Below the pieces are notes generated by a model that saw nothing but the letters and a program-made list of their open reading frames with translations, did no database searches and was not told the origin of the DNA. 64,000 bases of DNA from the NCBI GenBank assembly GCA_965228425.1, contig OZ245815.1:1984001-2048000 (forward strand), written 5' to 3'. Source of the DNA: JAJFJD01 sp965228425. GTDB lineage: Bacteria; Pseudomonadota; Alphaproteobacteria; UBA8366. How positions within the stretch are numbered: position 1 is the first letter of the stretch; the number at the start of each line of letters is the position of its first letter. The translations under genes and the position numbers were made by a program. This document shows, piece by piece, positions 50,822 to 59,747 of this stretch.

Positions 50822-52039
50822 ATGAATTACGAATCGTATTTTGCAGAACGCGTCGATGATCTGAAGCGTCAGGGCAACTATCGCGTCTTTGCCGATCTGG
50901 AACGGCAAGCGGGCGATTTCCCGAGCGCGTACCGGCATGACGAGGGTACGGTGGCGGATGTCACCGTGTGGTGTTCCAACGACTACCTCGGCATGGGTCA
51001 AAATCGGGACACGATCGAGGCCATGAAGGACGCGCTCGAGCGCTGCGGCGCGGGCGCCGGCGGCACGCGCAATATCTCCGGCACAAACCATTACCACGTC
51101 CTGCTGGAACGCGAGTTGGCGGCACTACACCAGAAAGAGGCGGCGCTTCTGTTCACCTCGGGTTATGTCGCCAACATGACCGCCTTGGCGACGCTGGCGT
51201 CTAAGATACCGGGCTGCATCCTTTATTCCGACGCCTTGAACCATAACTCGATGGTCGAAGGCATGCGCCACAGCCGGGTCGAAAAACGGATCTTCGCGCA
51301 TAACGACCCTGCCGACCTGGAACGCCTGATCAGCGCGGACGACCCCAAAAGGCCTAAGCTGGTCGCTTTCGAATCGGTCTATTCGATGGACGGGGACATT
51401 GCACCGCTCCAGGAACTGGCGGATATCGCTGACAAATACAGCGCGATGACCTACCTGGACGAAGTGCATGCAGTGGGCATGTATGGCCCGCGCGGGGCGG
51501 GCGTCGCCGAGCGCGACGGCGTGATGGACCGGATGACCGTCATCCAGGGAACGCTGGCGAAGGCCTTCGGCGTGATCGGCGGGTACATCACCGGGTCGGC
51601 CTCGATGATCGATTTCGTCCGGTCGTACGGCGACGGGTTCATCTTTACCACCGCCCTGCCGCCGGCGATCGCCGCAGGCGCCTTGAGCAGCGTGCGGACA
51701 TTGCAGAGCCAGGAAGGCGGGGCGATGCGGGCGCGCCATCAGGAGCGCGCCAAGACTCTAATGAAAAAGCTGCGGGACGCCGGATTGCCGGTGATGCCGT
51801 CGGTTAGTCATATCGTTCCCGTCATGGTTGGGGATCCGGTGTTGTGCAAGCAGGCAAGCGACATCCTGCTCGACAGCTACGGCATCTACGTTCAGCCGAT
51901 CAACCATCCGACTGTTCCGAAAGGAACCGAACGGTTGCGGATCACGCCGACGCCGCTTCATTCCGACGAGATGATGGACGAACTGGTCCGGGCTCTGGTA
52001 GACATTTGGGAGAGCCTGTCGTTGGAACGTGCCGCCTGA
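50822..52039 (+). CDS. hemA: 5-aminolevulinate synthase
   Basis: The 405-residue PLP enzyme shows VWCSNDYLGMGQNRDTIEAM, GAGAGGTRNISGTNHYHVLL, VAFESVYSMDGDIAPLQELA, MTYLDEVHAVGMYGPRGAGV and VIQGTLAKAFGVIGGYITG with the catalytic Lys. It condenses glycine and succinyl-CoA, the first step of heme synthesis in alphaproteobacteria, and is a taxonomic marker here. ATG 50822 is chosen; a TTG two codons earlier is the longer alternative. The ribosome site is weak. A PadR-like gene follows 13 bp after the stop. Confidence 0.95.
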   Translation: MNYESYFAERVDDLKRQGNYRVFADLERQAGDFPSAYRHDEGTVADVTVWCSNDYLGMGQNRDTIEAMKDALERCGAGAGGTRNISGTNHYHVLLERELAALHQKEAALLFTSGYVANMTALATLASKIPGCILYSDALNHNSMVEGMRHSRVEKRIFAHNDPADLERLISADDPKRPKLVAFESVYSMDGDIAPLQELADIADKYSAMTYLDEVHAVGMYGPRGAGVAERDGVMDRMTVIQGTLAKAFGVIGGYITGSASMIDFVRSYGDGFIFTTALPPAIAAGALSSVRTLQSQEGGAMRARHQERAKTLMKKLRDAGLPVMPSVSHIVPVMVGDPVLCKQASDILLDSYGIYVQPINHPTVPKGTERLRITPTPLHSDEMMDELVRALVDIWESLSLERAA

Positions 52040-52052
52040 GGGAGCACCGATC

Positions 52053-52583
52053 ATGTATCGCGACAATACCCTTATTCCGACCGAAGCCGTCCGCCTTGCC
52101 GCCTTGGGAAATTTGATGGAAGGCGAGCGGGCCTATGCCGACCTTGCGTCGGAGATTCGCTATTTCGTTGGCCGCATCATCGGGCCGTCGCTCGATTTGC
52201 TGGGCACGTCGCTCGAACTTCTGACGTATGAGGGCCTAGTCGAAACGGAGGGCGACGAAAACGCCGATGACGGGGTATTGCGGATCACGAAAGCGGGACG
52301 CGAGGCCTTCGTCACCTTGATGACCTCGAACGTTCGGGCGCCGGTCAATGACGTCGCCAAGCTCGTGGTTGCGCTGAAGCTCCGCTTTCTGCACCTGCTC
52401 GACGATCCTGACCGCGAAGAGCAGACGACCATACTCGTCGAGATGTGCGAAACCGAACTCGCACGTTTGGAAGACCTGCTGTCACGTTACGAAGACGGGT
52501 ATCTGCGCGAATGGCTGGTGCTGGAAATCGATCAGATCAGGCAGCGCCTGGACTGGTTTCATTCCATCGAGACGCCTGCCTGA
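52053..52583 (+). CDS. PadR-like transcriptional regulator
   Basis: The 176-residue protein starts MYRDNTLIPTEAVRLAALGN with GAGGGAG upstream. A winged-helix part includes GNLMEGERAYADLASEIRYF and LLTYEGLVETEGDENA, then LRITKAGREAFVTLM, followed by a helical C-terminus (TILVEMCETELARLEDLLSR). That architecture is typical of PadR regulators, which respond to small aromatic or stress ligands. The frame opens at 52029 inside hemA; ATG 52053 lies after the hemA stop. Co-transcription with hemA is likely. Assignment rests on layout more than on clear motifs. Confidence 0.7.
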   Translation: MYRDNTLIPTEAVRLAALGNLMEGERAYADLASEIRYFVGRIIGPSLDLLGTSLELLTYEGLVETEGDENADDGVLRITKAGREAFVTLMTSNVRAPVNDVAKLVVALKLRFLHLLDDPDREEQTTILVEMCETELARLEDLLSRYEDGYLREWLVLEIDQIRQRLDWFHSIETPA

Positions 52584-52602
52584 TTTCTGCAGTCCGCAAT
52601 TT

Positions 52603-53352
52603 TTAAAGGTGCTGGCCGCCGGTGACGAAGACTTCGGTCCCGGTGACGTATCCCATGTCCATCCCGCACATCTGAAAGACGCAGCCCGCCACTTCGTCTG
52701 GCGTGCCCATGCGGTGCATCGGAATGCGGTTGATCAGCGGTTCGTATTCCTCCCCGATCATTTCGGTCTCGATCTCGCCGGGCGCGACCGCGTTGACCCG
52801 CACGCCGAGTTGGGCGAACTCCACCGCCATTTCGCGCGTTAGGGCGGAGAGGGCGGCCTTTGAGGTGGAATAGGCCGATCCGGCGAAGGGGTGTATTTCA
52901 TGTCCCGCGATCGAAGTGATGTTCACCACGCAGGCGCCGCCGTTTTTGGCCCCCCGGGTCAGGGCGGCGGCAAAGCCGCGGCCCAGGGTCAGTGGCGTGA
53001 ACAAATTCAATTCGTAGACTTCGCGCCAGCGGTCGAGCCCGCCGTTGAGGCAGCCGAGCCGTTCCTTGAATTCGGTCTTGGGTGAAATCGCCGCGTTGTT
53101 GATCAGGGCGTTCACGGATGTGTCGCCAAGGGCATCGTTGACTTCGTCGATGAATGCGGTGACCGAAGCCGGGTCGGCGAGGTCGGTCGGAATGTGGTGG
53201 CTCCAGTTCGGGTCGCGCTTGCACGCTTCCGGCACCTCGTCCCTGCTGCAGGTGATGATGCGCCACTGCTCCGCCGAGAATCGTTTCACCGTGGCGTGCC
53301 CGATCCCGCGGCTCGCGCCGGTGAGGATGACGGTTTTTTTCTCGTCGCTCAT
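52603..53352 (-). CDS. Short-chain dehydrogenase/reductase
   Basis: The 249-residue enzyme shows VILTGASRGIGHATVKRF (NAD(P) loop), LINNAAISPKTEF, NITSIAGHE (catalytic Ser) and AYSTSKAALSALTREMA (YxxxK), and ends GCVFQMCGMDMGYVTGTEVF with VTGG. It should oxidise an alcohol or reduce a ketone; the substrate is unknown. A TTG at 53370 would extend it by six codons, but ATG 53352 with GGAACC nearby is preferred. It is 21 bp after the cation efflux gene on the same strand. Confidence 0.9.
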   Translation of the reverse strand: MSDEKKTVILTGASRGIGHATVKRFSAEQWRIITCSRDEVPEACKRDPNWSHHIPTDLADPASVTAFIDEVNDALGDTSVNALINNAAISPKTEFKERLGCLNGGLDRWREVYELNLFTPLTLGRGFAAALTRGAKNGGACVVNITSIAGHEIHPFAGSAYSTSKAALSALTREMAVEFAQLGVRVNAVAPGEIETEMIGEEYEPLINRIPMHRMGTPDEVAGCVFQMCGMDMGYVTGTEVFVTGGQHL

Positions 53353-53373
53353 GCTGGTTCCATTGGGCAAAGG

Positions 53374-54297
53374 TTAAGTGAAATGGCCGTGGTCTTCTTC
53401 CAGGCCTTCCGGATCTTGATGAATGATGATTTCGGCATTCGGAAAGGCATTGCCGATCATCGCTTCCACATCGTCTGCGATCTTGTGCGCGGTCATCAGC
53501 GAAATATCCGGGTCCATCTCCAGATGCAGCTGGATAAAACTGGTCTGGCCGTCGTGTCGCGTTCGAAGGTCATGCGCTCGCCGCGCGTCCGGGTGCGAAT
53601 TCGCGATCTCAATGATTTTCTGCCGGTCTTCCTCGGGCAACTCACGGTCCATCAGGATATCGATTGCTTCGGTGACGATCTTCCACGCGTTGCCGGCAAG
53701 ATATAGCGCGATGAGCAAGGCGAACACCGGGTCCGCATACGGCAGGTCGAGCCATCCGCTCAGAACCAAGGCGACGATCACCGCCGTGTTCATCAGCAGG
53801 TCGCCCTTGTAGTGCAGCGAGTCCGCGTTGATCGCGATGGAGTTCGTACGCCGGACGACCCAATACTGGAATGTGACGAGGCCGAGTGTCGCGACGATGG
53901 CGATGACGGTGACGGCGATACCGATTTCCGGGCGAGCGACCGGCAGGGGATGGAAGAAGCGGTTGCCTGCCTCTAAGAATAGCAGGACGGCCGACCCGAT
54001 AATGAAGGCGGATTGCGCCAATGCGGCGAGCGGTTCCGCTTTGCCGTGGCCAAACCGGTGTTCCCGGTCCGCCGGTACTTGGGCTTTGCGGATCGCAAAT
54101 AGCGTTACCAGCGAGGCTATACCGTCGAGGATGGAATCCGCGAGACTCGATAATACGGCGACCGATCCCGTGAAGAACCAGGCGGCGCTTTTTAGGATGA
54201 TGAGAAAAACCGCGACCGAAAGCGACGCATAGCTCGCGGCGCGCGCCAAGCGCTCGTTGCTATGCTGTCGGGTTGTTGCGGCCGCGGACACGTTCAC
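53374..54297 (-). CDS. Cation diffusion facilitator (FieF-like)
   Basis: The 307-residue transporter has hydrophobic segments including YASLSVAVFLIILKSAAWFF, SSLADSILDGIASLVTLFAI, FIIGSAVLLFLEA and TVIAIVATLGLVTF. Metal ligands fit FieF: D-x3-D in LADSILD and H-x3-D in HYKGDLLMN. The cytoplasmic C-terminal domain has IANSHPDARRAHDLRTRHDG. It exports Zn(II) or Fe(II) in exchange for protons. I choose GTG 54297, following GAGAGGCAGATTGACC; TTG 54303 is possible. The frame beyond 54314 belongs to pdxH in another frame. Confidence 0.88.
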   Translation of the reverse strand: MNVSAAATTRQHSNERLARAASYASLSVAVFLIILKSAAWFFTGSVAVLSSLADSILDGIASLVTLFAIRKAQVPADREHRFGHGKAEPLAALAQSAFIIGSAVLLFLEAGNRFFHPLPVARPEIGIAVTVIAIVATLGLVTFQYWVVRRTNSIAINADSLHYKGDLLMNTAVIVALVLSGWLDLPYADPVFALLIALYLAGNAWKIVTEAIDILMDRELPEEDRQKIIEIANSHPDARRAHDLRTRHDGQTSFIQLHLEMDPDISLMTAHKIADDVEAMIGNAFPNAEIIIHQDPEGLEEDHGHFT

Positions 54298-54313
54298 GGT
54301 CAATCTGCCTCTC

Positions 54314-54895
54314 TTAGGGGAAAAGACGTTCGGTACGCCATTCGCCGGCGTCCCGGATAAAAACTTCCCTTTCATGCAGTCGGAAGGTGGCTTCGCTCCA
54401 GAATTCCAGACGCTCCGCCGCAATTCGGTACCCCGACCAATGCTCCGGCCTCGGCACGGTGCCCACCCCGAACTTCGCGGTAAACATGGCGACCCGTTTT
54501 TCCAGGTCGAACCGCGACTCCATCGCGCGGGATTGATCGCTGGCCCAGGCGCCGATCTGAGCGCCGCGGGGCCGGGATGCGAAATAGGCGTCCGCCTCGG
54601 CCGGATCGACCAGCGTCACCGCGCCTTCGATCCGGATCTGGCGGCTCAGCGATTTCCAGTGAAACAAGAGTGCGGCGCGTTTGGTTTGATCAATCTCTTG
54701 GGCCTTGCGGCTTTCCAAATTGGTGTAAAATACGAAACCGTTGTCGTCGAATGCCTTCAGAAGGACCATACGAACCGATGGCGCCCCGTTGCTGTCCGCC
54801 GTGGCCAGCGCTACCGCTTCCGGAAGTGTCGGTTCTTTTTCCTTCGCATCCTCGAACCAGTCATGGAAGCGTTGGATGGGGTCTAGTGCGGCCAT
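54314..54895 (-). CDS. pdxH: Pyridoxamine/pyridoxine 5'-phosphate oxidase
   Basis: The 193-residue FMN enzyme has ATADSNGAPSVRMVLLKAFD, GFVFYTNLESRKAQEID, RAALLFHWKSLSRQIRIEG, DAYFASRPRGAQIGAWASDQ and the C-terminal substrate-binding end FIRDAGEWRTERLFP, so it is a typical PdxH. It makes pyridoxal 5'-phosphate, the cofactor of the aminotransferase and hemA enzymes above. Divergent from the dnaJ-like gene; the order pdxH, dnaJ-like, fabI, aroC recurs in alphaproteobacteria. Confidence 0.94.
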   Translation of the reverse strand: MAALDPIQRFHDWFEDAKEKEPTLPEAVALATADSNGAPSVRMVLLKAFDDNGFVFYTNLESRKAQEIDQTKRAALLFHWKSLSRQIRIEGAVTLVDPAEADAYFASRPRGAQIGAWASDQSRAMESRFDLEKRVAMFTAKFGVGTVPRPEHWSGYRIAAERLEFWSEATFRLHEREVFIRDAGEWRTERLFP

Positions 54896-55063
54896 GTTAG
54901 CCCTTTTGATTTGGAGCAGCGGAAGGATAGATTGATTGTTAGGTTGTTAACCAAATCTGGTTCAAATTTGATCCTATACTGAGTATGTGTATCGAATCAC
55001 GGAAATACCAAGGGTCTCCAGTGCGCGAGAGGCCACCGGCCGTGAACAGGGAAAAAAGGTCGT

Positions 55064-55996
55064 ATGCGAGACCCTTATACAGTGCTGGGCGTCGACAAGA
55101 AGGCCAGCCAAGACGACATAAAGAAGGCCTATCGCAAGCTTGCGAAAGAGCTTCACCCGGATCTCAATCCGGGCGACGAGGCAATCGAGCAGCGATTTAA
55201 GGAGGTCTCGACTGCCTATAATACCCTGTCCGATACGGTCGCGCGGGCGAAATATGACCGCGGCGAGACCAATCCGGATGGCTCGACGCGCTACGACGAT
55301 GCCTTTCACCGGGCCTATTCCCAGGGCGGTGGAGAGGCCGAACGCGGCGGGGGCGATAATTCGGGCGGCAATTTCGAGGATCTCTTTTCAGATCTCTTCG
55401 GCCGGGCCAAACCTGGTCCCCGAGGTGGCGCGGGACCGCGCGGCGGCGGACGGGTCAAGGGCCGGGACGTGCAATACACGCTGCAGGTGACGTTCGCCGA
55501 GGCGGCGCGCGGCGTCCGGCGGCGGATATCGCTGTATGACGGAAAATCACTGGATGTCACGATCCCGCCGGGTACCGAAGACGGCCAAACGCTCCGGCTG
55601 CGGTCCCAGGGTATGCCTGGACTGGGTGGTGGCACCGCGGGCGATGCCTATGTCACCGTGCAGGTCCAGGATGACGAAATGTTCCGGCGCAAAGGGAAAG
55701 ATGTTTATTTGACGATTCCCGTGACGCTGGATGAGGCGGTCCTGGGCGGCAAGATCACGGTGCCGACGATCGAAGGTCGCGTCACGGTGACGATCCCGCC
55801 GGGATCGAACACTGGCAGTATGCTGCGGTTGAAAGGCAAGGGCGTCGCCGGTCAACGCGGTGGCGGACGCGGGGATCAGATCGTCGAGCTTGAGGTCGTA
55901 TTGCCCGAACGGCCGGACGAAGAATTGCGGTCGTTTCTTCAGGGATGGTCGCTGCGGCATCGGTACGACGTGCGCAAGAAAGCCGGCCTGGAGTAA
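55064..55996 (+). CDS. DnaJ-class molecular chaperone (CbpA type)
   Basis: The 310-residue protein has an N-terminal J-domain (DPYTVLGVDKKASQDDIKKA, HPD in KELHPDLNPGD), a glycine-rich linker (YSQGGGEAERGGGDNSGG, DLFSDLFGRAK) and the DnaJ C-terminal substrate domains (GRDVQYTLQVTFAEAARGV, SLDVTIPPGTEDGQTLRLRS, GRVTVTIPPGSNTGSMLRLK). There is no zinc-finger CxxCxGxG domain, so it is a CbpA-like co-chaperone stimulating DnaK ATPase. ATG follows AAAAGGTCGT. Confidence 0.92.
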   Translation: MRDPYTVLGVDKKASQDDIKKAYRKLAKELHPDLNPGDEAIEQRFKEVSTAYNTLSDTVARAKYDRGETNPDGSTRYDDAFHRAYSQGGGEAERGGGDNSGGNFEDLFSDLFGRAKPGPRGGAGPRGGGRVKGRDVQYTLQVTFAEAARGVRRRISLYDGKSLDVTIPPGTEDGQTLRLRSQGMPGLGGGTAGDAYVTVQVQDDEMFRRKGKDVYLTIPVTLDEAVLGGKITVPTIEGRVTVTIPPGSNTGSMLRLKGKGVAGQRGGGRGDQIVELEVVLPERPDEELRSFLQGWSLRHRYDVRKKAGLE

Positions 55997-56001
55997 TTCC
56001 C

Positions 56002-57393
56002 TCAGTTTCTGCTGAGCACCGTTAATCCAAGCAACGCGAGAAGCCGGGTCTTGCGGTCGGTGATTTGTTCGTCGCCGGGTTCGTCCTCGTCGTCCGGGTC
56101 CGGAAACTCGATGATCTCGGCTTCGGAGTCCGGGGCGAGCAGGTCTCTGAGGGTGATACTTGTAAACTCGGCATCGGCCTCGTCGATGTTCCGGATGATG
56201 TCGCCATACCGCTTGCCCCACCCGTAGGTTGGGATGTAGCGCAGGTCGCTGATATCCAGGTCCAATCCCAAATCGCGCTTGAGGTCGGCCAGCGTCACGG
56301 ATTCCAAGTCGCGGGAGAGGGTCCAGCCGCCGCCGTCCGTGCGGATCATGTAGCGTGCGCGTTGGAGGGCGGCCAGTACGACTGCGACGGCTTCGGGTGC
56401 CGCCGGTGCCGCGCGGGCCATGCGCCGGATGCTCAGGCCGCCGCCCTTCAGGTTGGTGACGTGTAACGCGTGGAGGAGCGAAAGCGCAGCCGCCAGGAGG
56501 CGGGCCGCCGGGATCGTCGATTGCGTGATCATGCGAACGCCGGCGCGCCATTCCGGCATCGCGGCCGTCATCTGTGCGCCCAGCAGTACGACGACCCACG
56601 CGACATACATCCAGATCAACAGGATCGGGAACGCGGATAGGGCGCCATAGACGGTTTCGTAGGTCGGGAAGTTCTTGACGTAGAGGCCGAAGCCTTTCTT
56701 CAGGAGTTCGAACAGCAGGCCGGCGGCGAGCCCGCCGATCAGGGCGTCACGCCGCCGCACCGGATACGCCGGCATGACCATGTACAGGATCGAAAAGCCG
56801 ACCACCTGCAGGATCAGCGGAATAAAGCCTGCCAGCCGGCTGAGCGGGCCGGTGAACTGCTCGACGCCCGTGGCTTGTGCGGCCGCGAACAGATAGCTCG
56901 ACAGCGAAAGGCTGGCGCCGAACAACATTGGCGACAGGGTGAGCACCGCCCAATAGACCAGCAGACGTCCGACCAGCGGCCGCGACTCACGGACTTTCCA
57001 GATAACGTTGAAGGTATTGTTGATCGACGACAGCAGCAGAACCGACGTAACCGCGAGGAAGATCACGCCGACCGCCGTCAGCTGGCCCGTCTTGCTGGTG
57101 AATTGGTCGATGTGGTCATAGACCACGGAACCGATTTCGGGCACGAAATTCTGGAATACGAAGGACTGCACTTCCCCCTTCATGTTCTGGAAAGCCGGGA
57201 AGGCGGCGAAGATCGCGAAGCTGATCGCCAGCAACGGGACCAGAGCCAACAGCGCGGTAAACGTCAGCGCTGCCGACCGCTCCTGGCAGTGGTCGCGTTT
57301 GAACCGCCGGAAGACATAGACCAGAAAGGCGATTCCCGATCGTATGCCCGGCCGTTCTTGAGTCGTTTTGGTGGCGCGCGGTGTCTTCGCCAT
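56002..57393 (-). CDS. YihY/virulence factor BrkB family membrane protein
   Basis: The 463-residue inner-membrane protein starts with a family core (RDHCQERSAALTFTALLALV) and hydrophobic segments (PLLAISFAIFAAFPAFQNM, LTAVGVIFLAVTSVLLLSSI, NTFNVIWKVRESRPLVGRLL, FPILLIWMYVAWVVVLLGAQ). The C-terminal 150 residues form a cytoplasmic winged-helix-like extension ending in an acidic stretch (FPDPDDEDEPGDEQ). Older annotations as RNase BN are wrong for this family; its role is unknown. Convergent with the dnaJ-like gene, with 5 bp between. Confidence 0.9.
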   Translation of the reverse strand: MAKTPRATKTTQERPGIRSGIAFLVYVFRRFKRDHCQERSAALTFTALLALVPLLAISFAIFAAFPAFQNMKGEVQSFVFQNFVPEIGSVVYDHIDQFTSKTGQLTAVGVIFLAVTSVLLLSSINNTFNVIWKVRESRPLVGRLLVYWAVLTLSPMLFGASLSLSSYLFAAAQATGVEQFTGPLSRLAGFIPLILQVVGFSILYMVMPAYPVRRRDALIGGLAAGLLFELLKKGFGLYVKNFPTYETVYGALSAFPILLIWMYVAWVVVLLGAQMTAAMPEWRAGVRMITQSTIPAARLLAAALSLLHALHVTNLKGGGLSIRRMARAAPAAPEAVAVVLAALQRARYMIRTDGGGWTLSRDLESVTLADLKRDLGLDLDISDLRYIPTYGWGKRYGDIIRNIDEADAEFTSITLRDLLAPDSEAEIIEFPDPDDEDEPGDEQITDRKTRLLALLGLTVLSRN

Positions 57394-57476
57394 GCTGTTC
57401 TCCCGTATGGCGTTAGTATAGCGCCGGGATTAAGATCCGTTGAATATCATTTCCGGCCGTTACGGAGGGCCTCGAC

Positions 57477-57719
57477 CTGCCTCGGATCAAGCATATCCTC
57501 GCGTTATCCTGTCTCGTTGCGTTCGTGGCGTATTTCGCCGTTTGGCGGGGTACCCTCCTCATGTATGAGGAATTCGGCATCATATGGGGCGTGGTTGCCG
57601 GTTTGCTATCCGTTGCCGGCCTGATCGTCATCGTCACGGTCGGCGTCATCGTCGTCCGGACCATGCGCCATATGGACGGCGTTCCGGTGACCGAAGAAAC
57701 GCCGGACCCGCCGAAATAG
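57477..57719 (+). CDS. Small membrane protein with probable non-standard start
   Basis: This 80-residue frame has two hydrophobic segments (ILALSCLVAFVAYFAVW and VVAGLLSVAGLIVIVTVGVI) and a Pro-rich cytoplasmic end (VTEETPDPPK). A GTG at 57525 would remove most of the first membrane segment and lacks a ribosome site. A strong GGAGGG at 57464-57469 instead points to CTG 57477, seven bases on. It could be a CTG-initiated gene, or the true start may be hidden by a base error. No family recognised. fabI follows 79 bp downstream. Confidence 0.45.
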   Translation: MPRIKHILALSCLVAFVAYFAVWRGTLLMYEEFGIIWGVVAGLLSVAGLIVIVTVGVIVVRTMRHMDGVPVTEETPDPPK

Positions 57720-57798
57720 GGCGGATGCCGCCTTTGACCGGCGGACCTTCTTGTATAAGATGGCGCGCACTTTGCCCTGAGTTTTTTTTGGAGTTCCG

Positions 57799-58638
57799 AT
57801 GGCTGAGCCGCAAGCGCTGATGGCAGGAAAACGTGGACTGGTTATGGGGGTCGCGAACGACCGCTCGATCGCCTGGGGTATCTCTCGGGTGCTTGCCGAC
57901 CATGGCGCCGAACTGGCTTTTTCCTATCAAGCGCCGCAACTGGAACGCCGGGTCAAACCGCTTGCCGAATCCATCGGGTCCGACTTCATCGTCGAATGCG
58001 ACGCCGGCGACGACGACAGCTTGGACAACCTGTTCACCGAGATCGGCAAACGGTGGGACAACCTCGACTTCATCGTGCATGCCATCGCCTTTTCCGACCG
58101 GCATGAGTTGACCGGCAAATACGTCAACACGTCGCGCGCCAACTTCCAGCTTACTCTGGATGTGTCCTGCTACACGCTGACCGCGCTCTGCCAGCGCGCG
58201 GCGGAAATGATGCCGAACGGCGGCAGTATCCTGACGCTGACCTATTACGGGTCGGAACGCGTGATGCCGCACTACAATGTCATGGGCGTCGCGAAGGCGG
58301 CATTGGAAGCGAGTGTGCGGTATCTTGCGGTCGATCTCGGCGGGCAGAATATTCGCGTCAACGCGATTTCGGCGGGCCCGATCAAGACGCTGGCCGCGTC
58401 GGGCATCGGCGACTTCCGCTACATCCTGAAGTGGAACGAGCTGAATTCGCCGCTCAAGCGCAACGTGACACTCGACGATGTCGGCAATTCCGGGCTGTAC
58501 CTCCTATCGGACCTGAGCAGCGGCGTGACCGGCGAGGTCCATCACGTGGACTCCGGCTACCATACGGTCGGCATGGTTTCGGTCGACGCGGCCGACGAAG
58601 TCTCGAAACTCATTGACGGTCTCAGGACGAAATCCTGA
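57799..58638 (+). CDS. fabI: Enoyl-[acyl-carrier-protein] reductase (NADH)
   Basis: The 279-residue SDR enzyme has GKRGLVMGVANDRSIAWGIS, HAIAFSDRHELTGKYVNTSR and LTYYGSERVMPHYNVMGVAK, whose Tyr and Lys (Y-x6-K) are the FabI catalytic pair, then GGQNIRVNAISAGPIKTLAA. It carries out the last reduction of fatty-acid elongation and is the triclosan target in sensitive bacteria. aroC follows 18 bp later on the same strand. Confidence 0.95.
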   Translation: MAEPQALMAGKRGLVMGVANDRSIAWGISRVLADHGAELAFSYQAPQLERRVKPLAESIGSDFIVECDAGDDDSLDNLFTEIGKRWDNLDFIVHAIAFSDRHELTGKYVNTSRANFQLTLDVSCYTLTALCQRAAEMMPNGGSILTLTYYGSERVMPHYNVMGVAKAALEASVRYLAVDLGGQNIRVNAISAGPIKTLAASGIGDFRYILKWNELNSPLKRNVTLDDVGNSGLYLLSDLSSGVTGEVHHVDSGYHTVGMVSVDAADEVSKLIDGLRTKS

Positions 58639-58656
58639 GCCGCAGCGGCGGCCCTC

Positions 58657-59730
58657 ATGTCGGATAACAGCTTCGGACATCTTTTCCGCTTCACCACCTG
58701 GGGTGAAAGTCACGGCCCGGCTATCGGCGCCGTGGTCGACGGCGTGCCCCCGGGGCTGCCGGTGACCGAGGCCGATATCCAGCAGTGGCTCGACAAACGG
58801 CGGCCGGGGCAATCGAAATACACGACGCAGCGCAAGGAACCGGACCAGGTGAAGATCCTGTCCGGCGTGTTCGAGGGCGTTACCACCGGCACGCCGATCA
58901 GCCTGTTGATTGAGAATGTGGATCAGCGCTCGCGCGACTACGGCGACATCAAGGATAAGTTCCGCCCGGCGCATGCCGACTACACCTATCACCAGAAATA
59001 TGGCCTGCGGGATTACCGGGGCGGCGGCCGGGCGTCGGCCCGCGAGACCGCGCTGCGGGTTGCGGCGGGCGGGATCGCGCGCAAGGTGCTGGGTGACGGG
59101 ATCGAGATTCGCGGCGGCTTGGTGCAGATGGGGCCGCACCACGTGGACCGGGACCGCTGCAATTGGGACGAGACGGCGAACAACCCCTTCTTCTGTCCGG
59201 ATCCCGTGGCTGCGGAAGAGTGGGCGACCTATCTCGACGGCGTCCGCAAGGATGGCTCGTCGGTCGGTGCGGTGATCGAGGTCGTCGCCTCGGGCGTGCC
59301 GGTCGGATGGGGCGCGCCGGTCTACGGCAAGCTCGACGCCGACCTCGCCGCCGCGATGATGAGCATCAACGCGGTGAAGGGCGTGGAGATCGGCACCGGC
59401 ATGGCGTCGGCCGCGCTGCGCGGCGAAGACAACGCCGACGAAATGGCGATGAACAACGATGGCACCGTGCGCTTCCTGTCGAACCATGCGGGCGGCGTCC
59501 TCGGCGGCATCTCGTCGGGACAGGACGTGGTGGTGCGCTTCGCGGTGAAGCCGACCAGTTCGATCCTAAAACCGCGCCGGACGGTCACCGTGGACGGTCA
59601 GGACACGGAAATCATCACCAAGGGCCGGCACGATCCCTGCGTCGGCATCCGCGGCGTCCCGGTGGGCGAGGCGATGATGGCCTGTGTCCTCGCCGACCAT
59701 ATGCTGCGCCACCGCGGCCAGTGCGGCTGA
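58657..59730 (+). CDS. aroC: Chorismate synthase
   Basis: The 357-residue FMN enzyme starts MSDNSFGHLFRFTTWGESHG, with GHxxxFTTWGESHG and later HADYTYHQKYGLRDYRGGGR, ASARETALRVAAGGIARKVL and VRFAVKPTSSILKPRRTVTV, all typical of AroC. It makes chorismate from EPSP in the shikimate pathway. It is co-directional with fabI, a conserved alphaproteobacterial neighbour. Confidence 0.96.
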   Translation: MSDNSFGHLFRFTTWGESHGPAIGAVVDGVPPGLPVTEADIQQWLDKRRPGQSKYTTQRKEPDQVKILSGVFEGVTTGTPISLLIENVDQRSRDYGDIKDKFRPAHADYTYHQKYGLRDYRGGGRASARETALRVAAGGIARKVLGDGIEIRGGLVQMGPHHVDRDRCNWDETANNPFFCPDPVAAEEWATYLDGVRKDGSSVGAVIEVVASGVPVGWGAPVYGKLDADLAAAMMSINAVKGVEIGTGMASAALRGEDNADEMAMNNDGTVRFLSNHAGGVLGGISSGQDVVVRFAVKPTSSILKPRRTVTVDGQDTEIITKGRHDPCVGIRGVPVGEAMMACVLADHMLRHRGQCG

Positions 59731-59747
59731 CCTTCGCCTAAGCGGTT

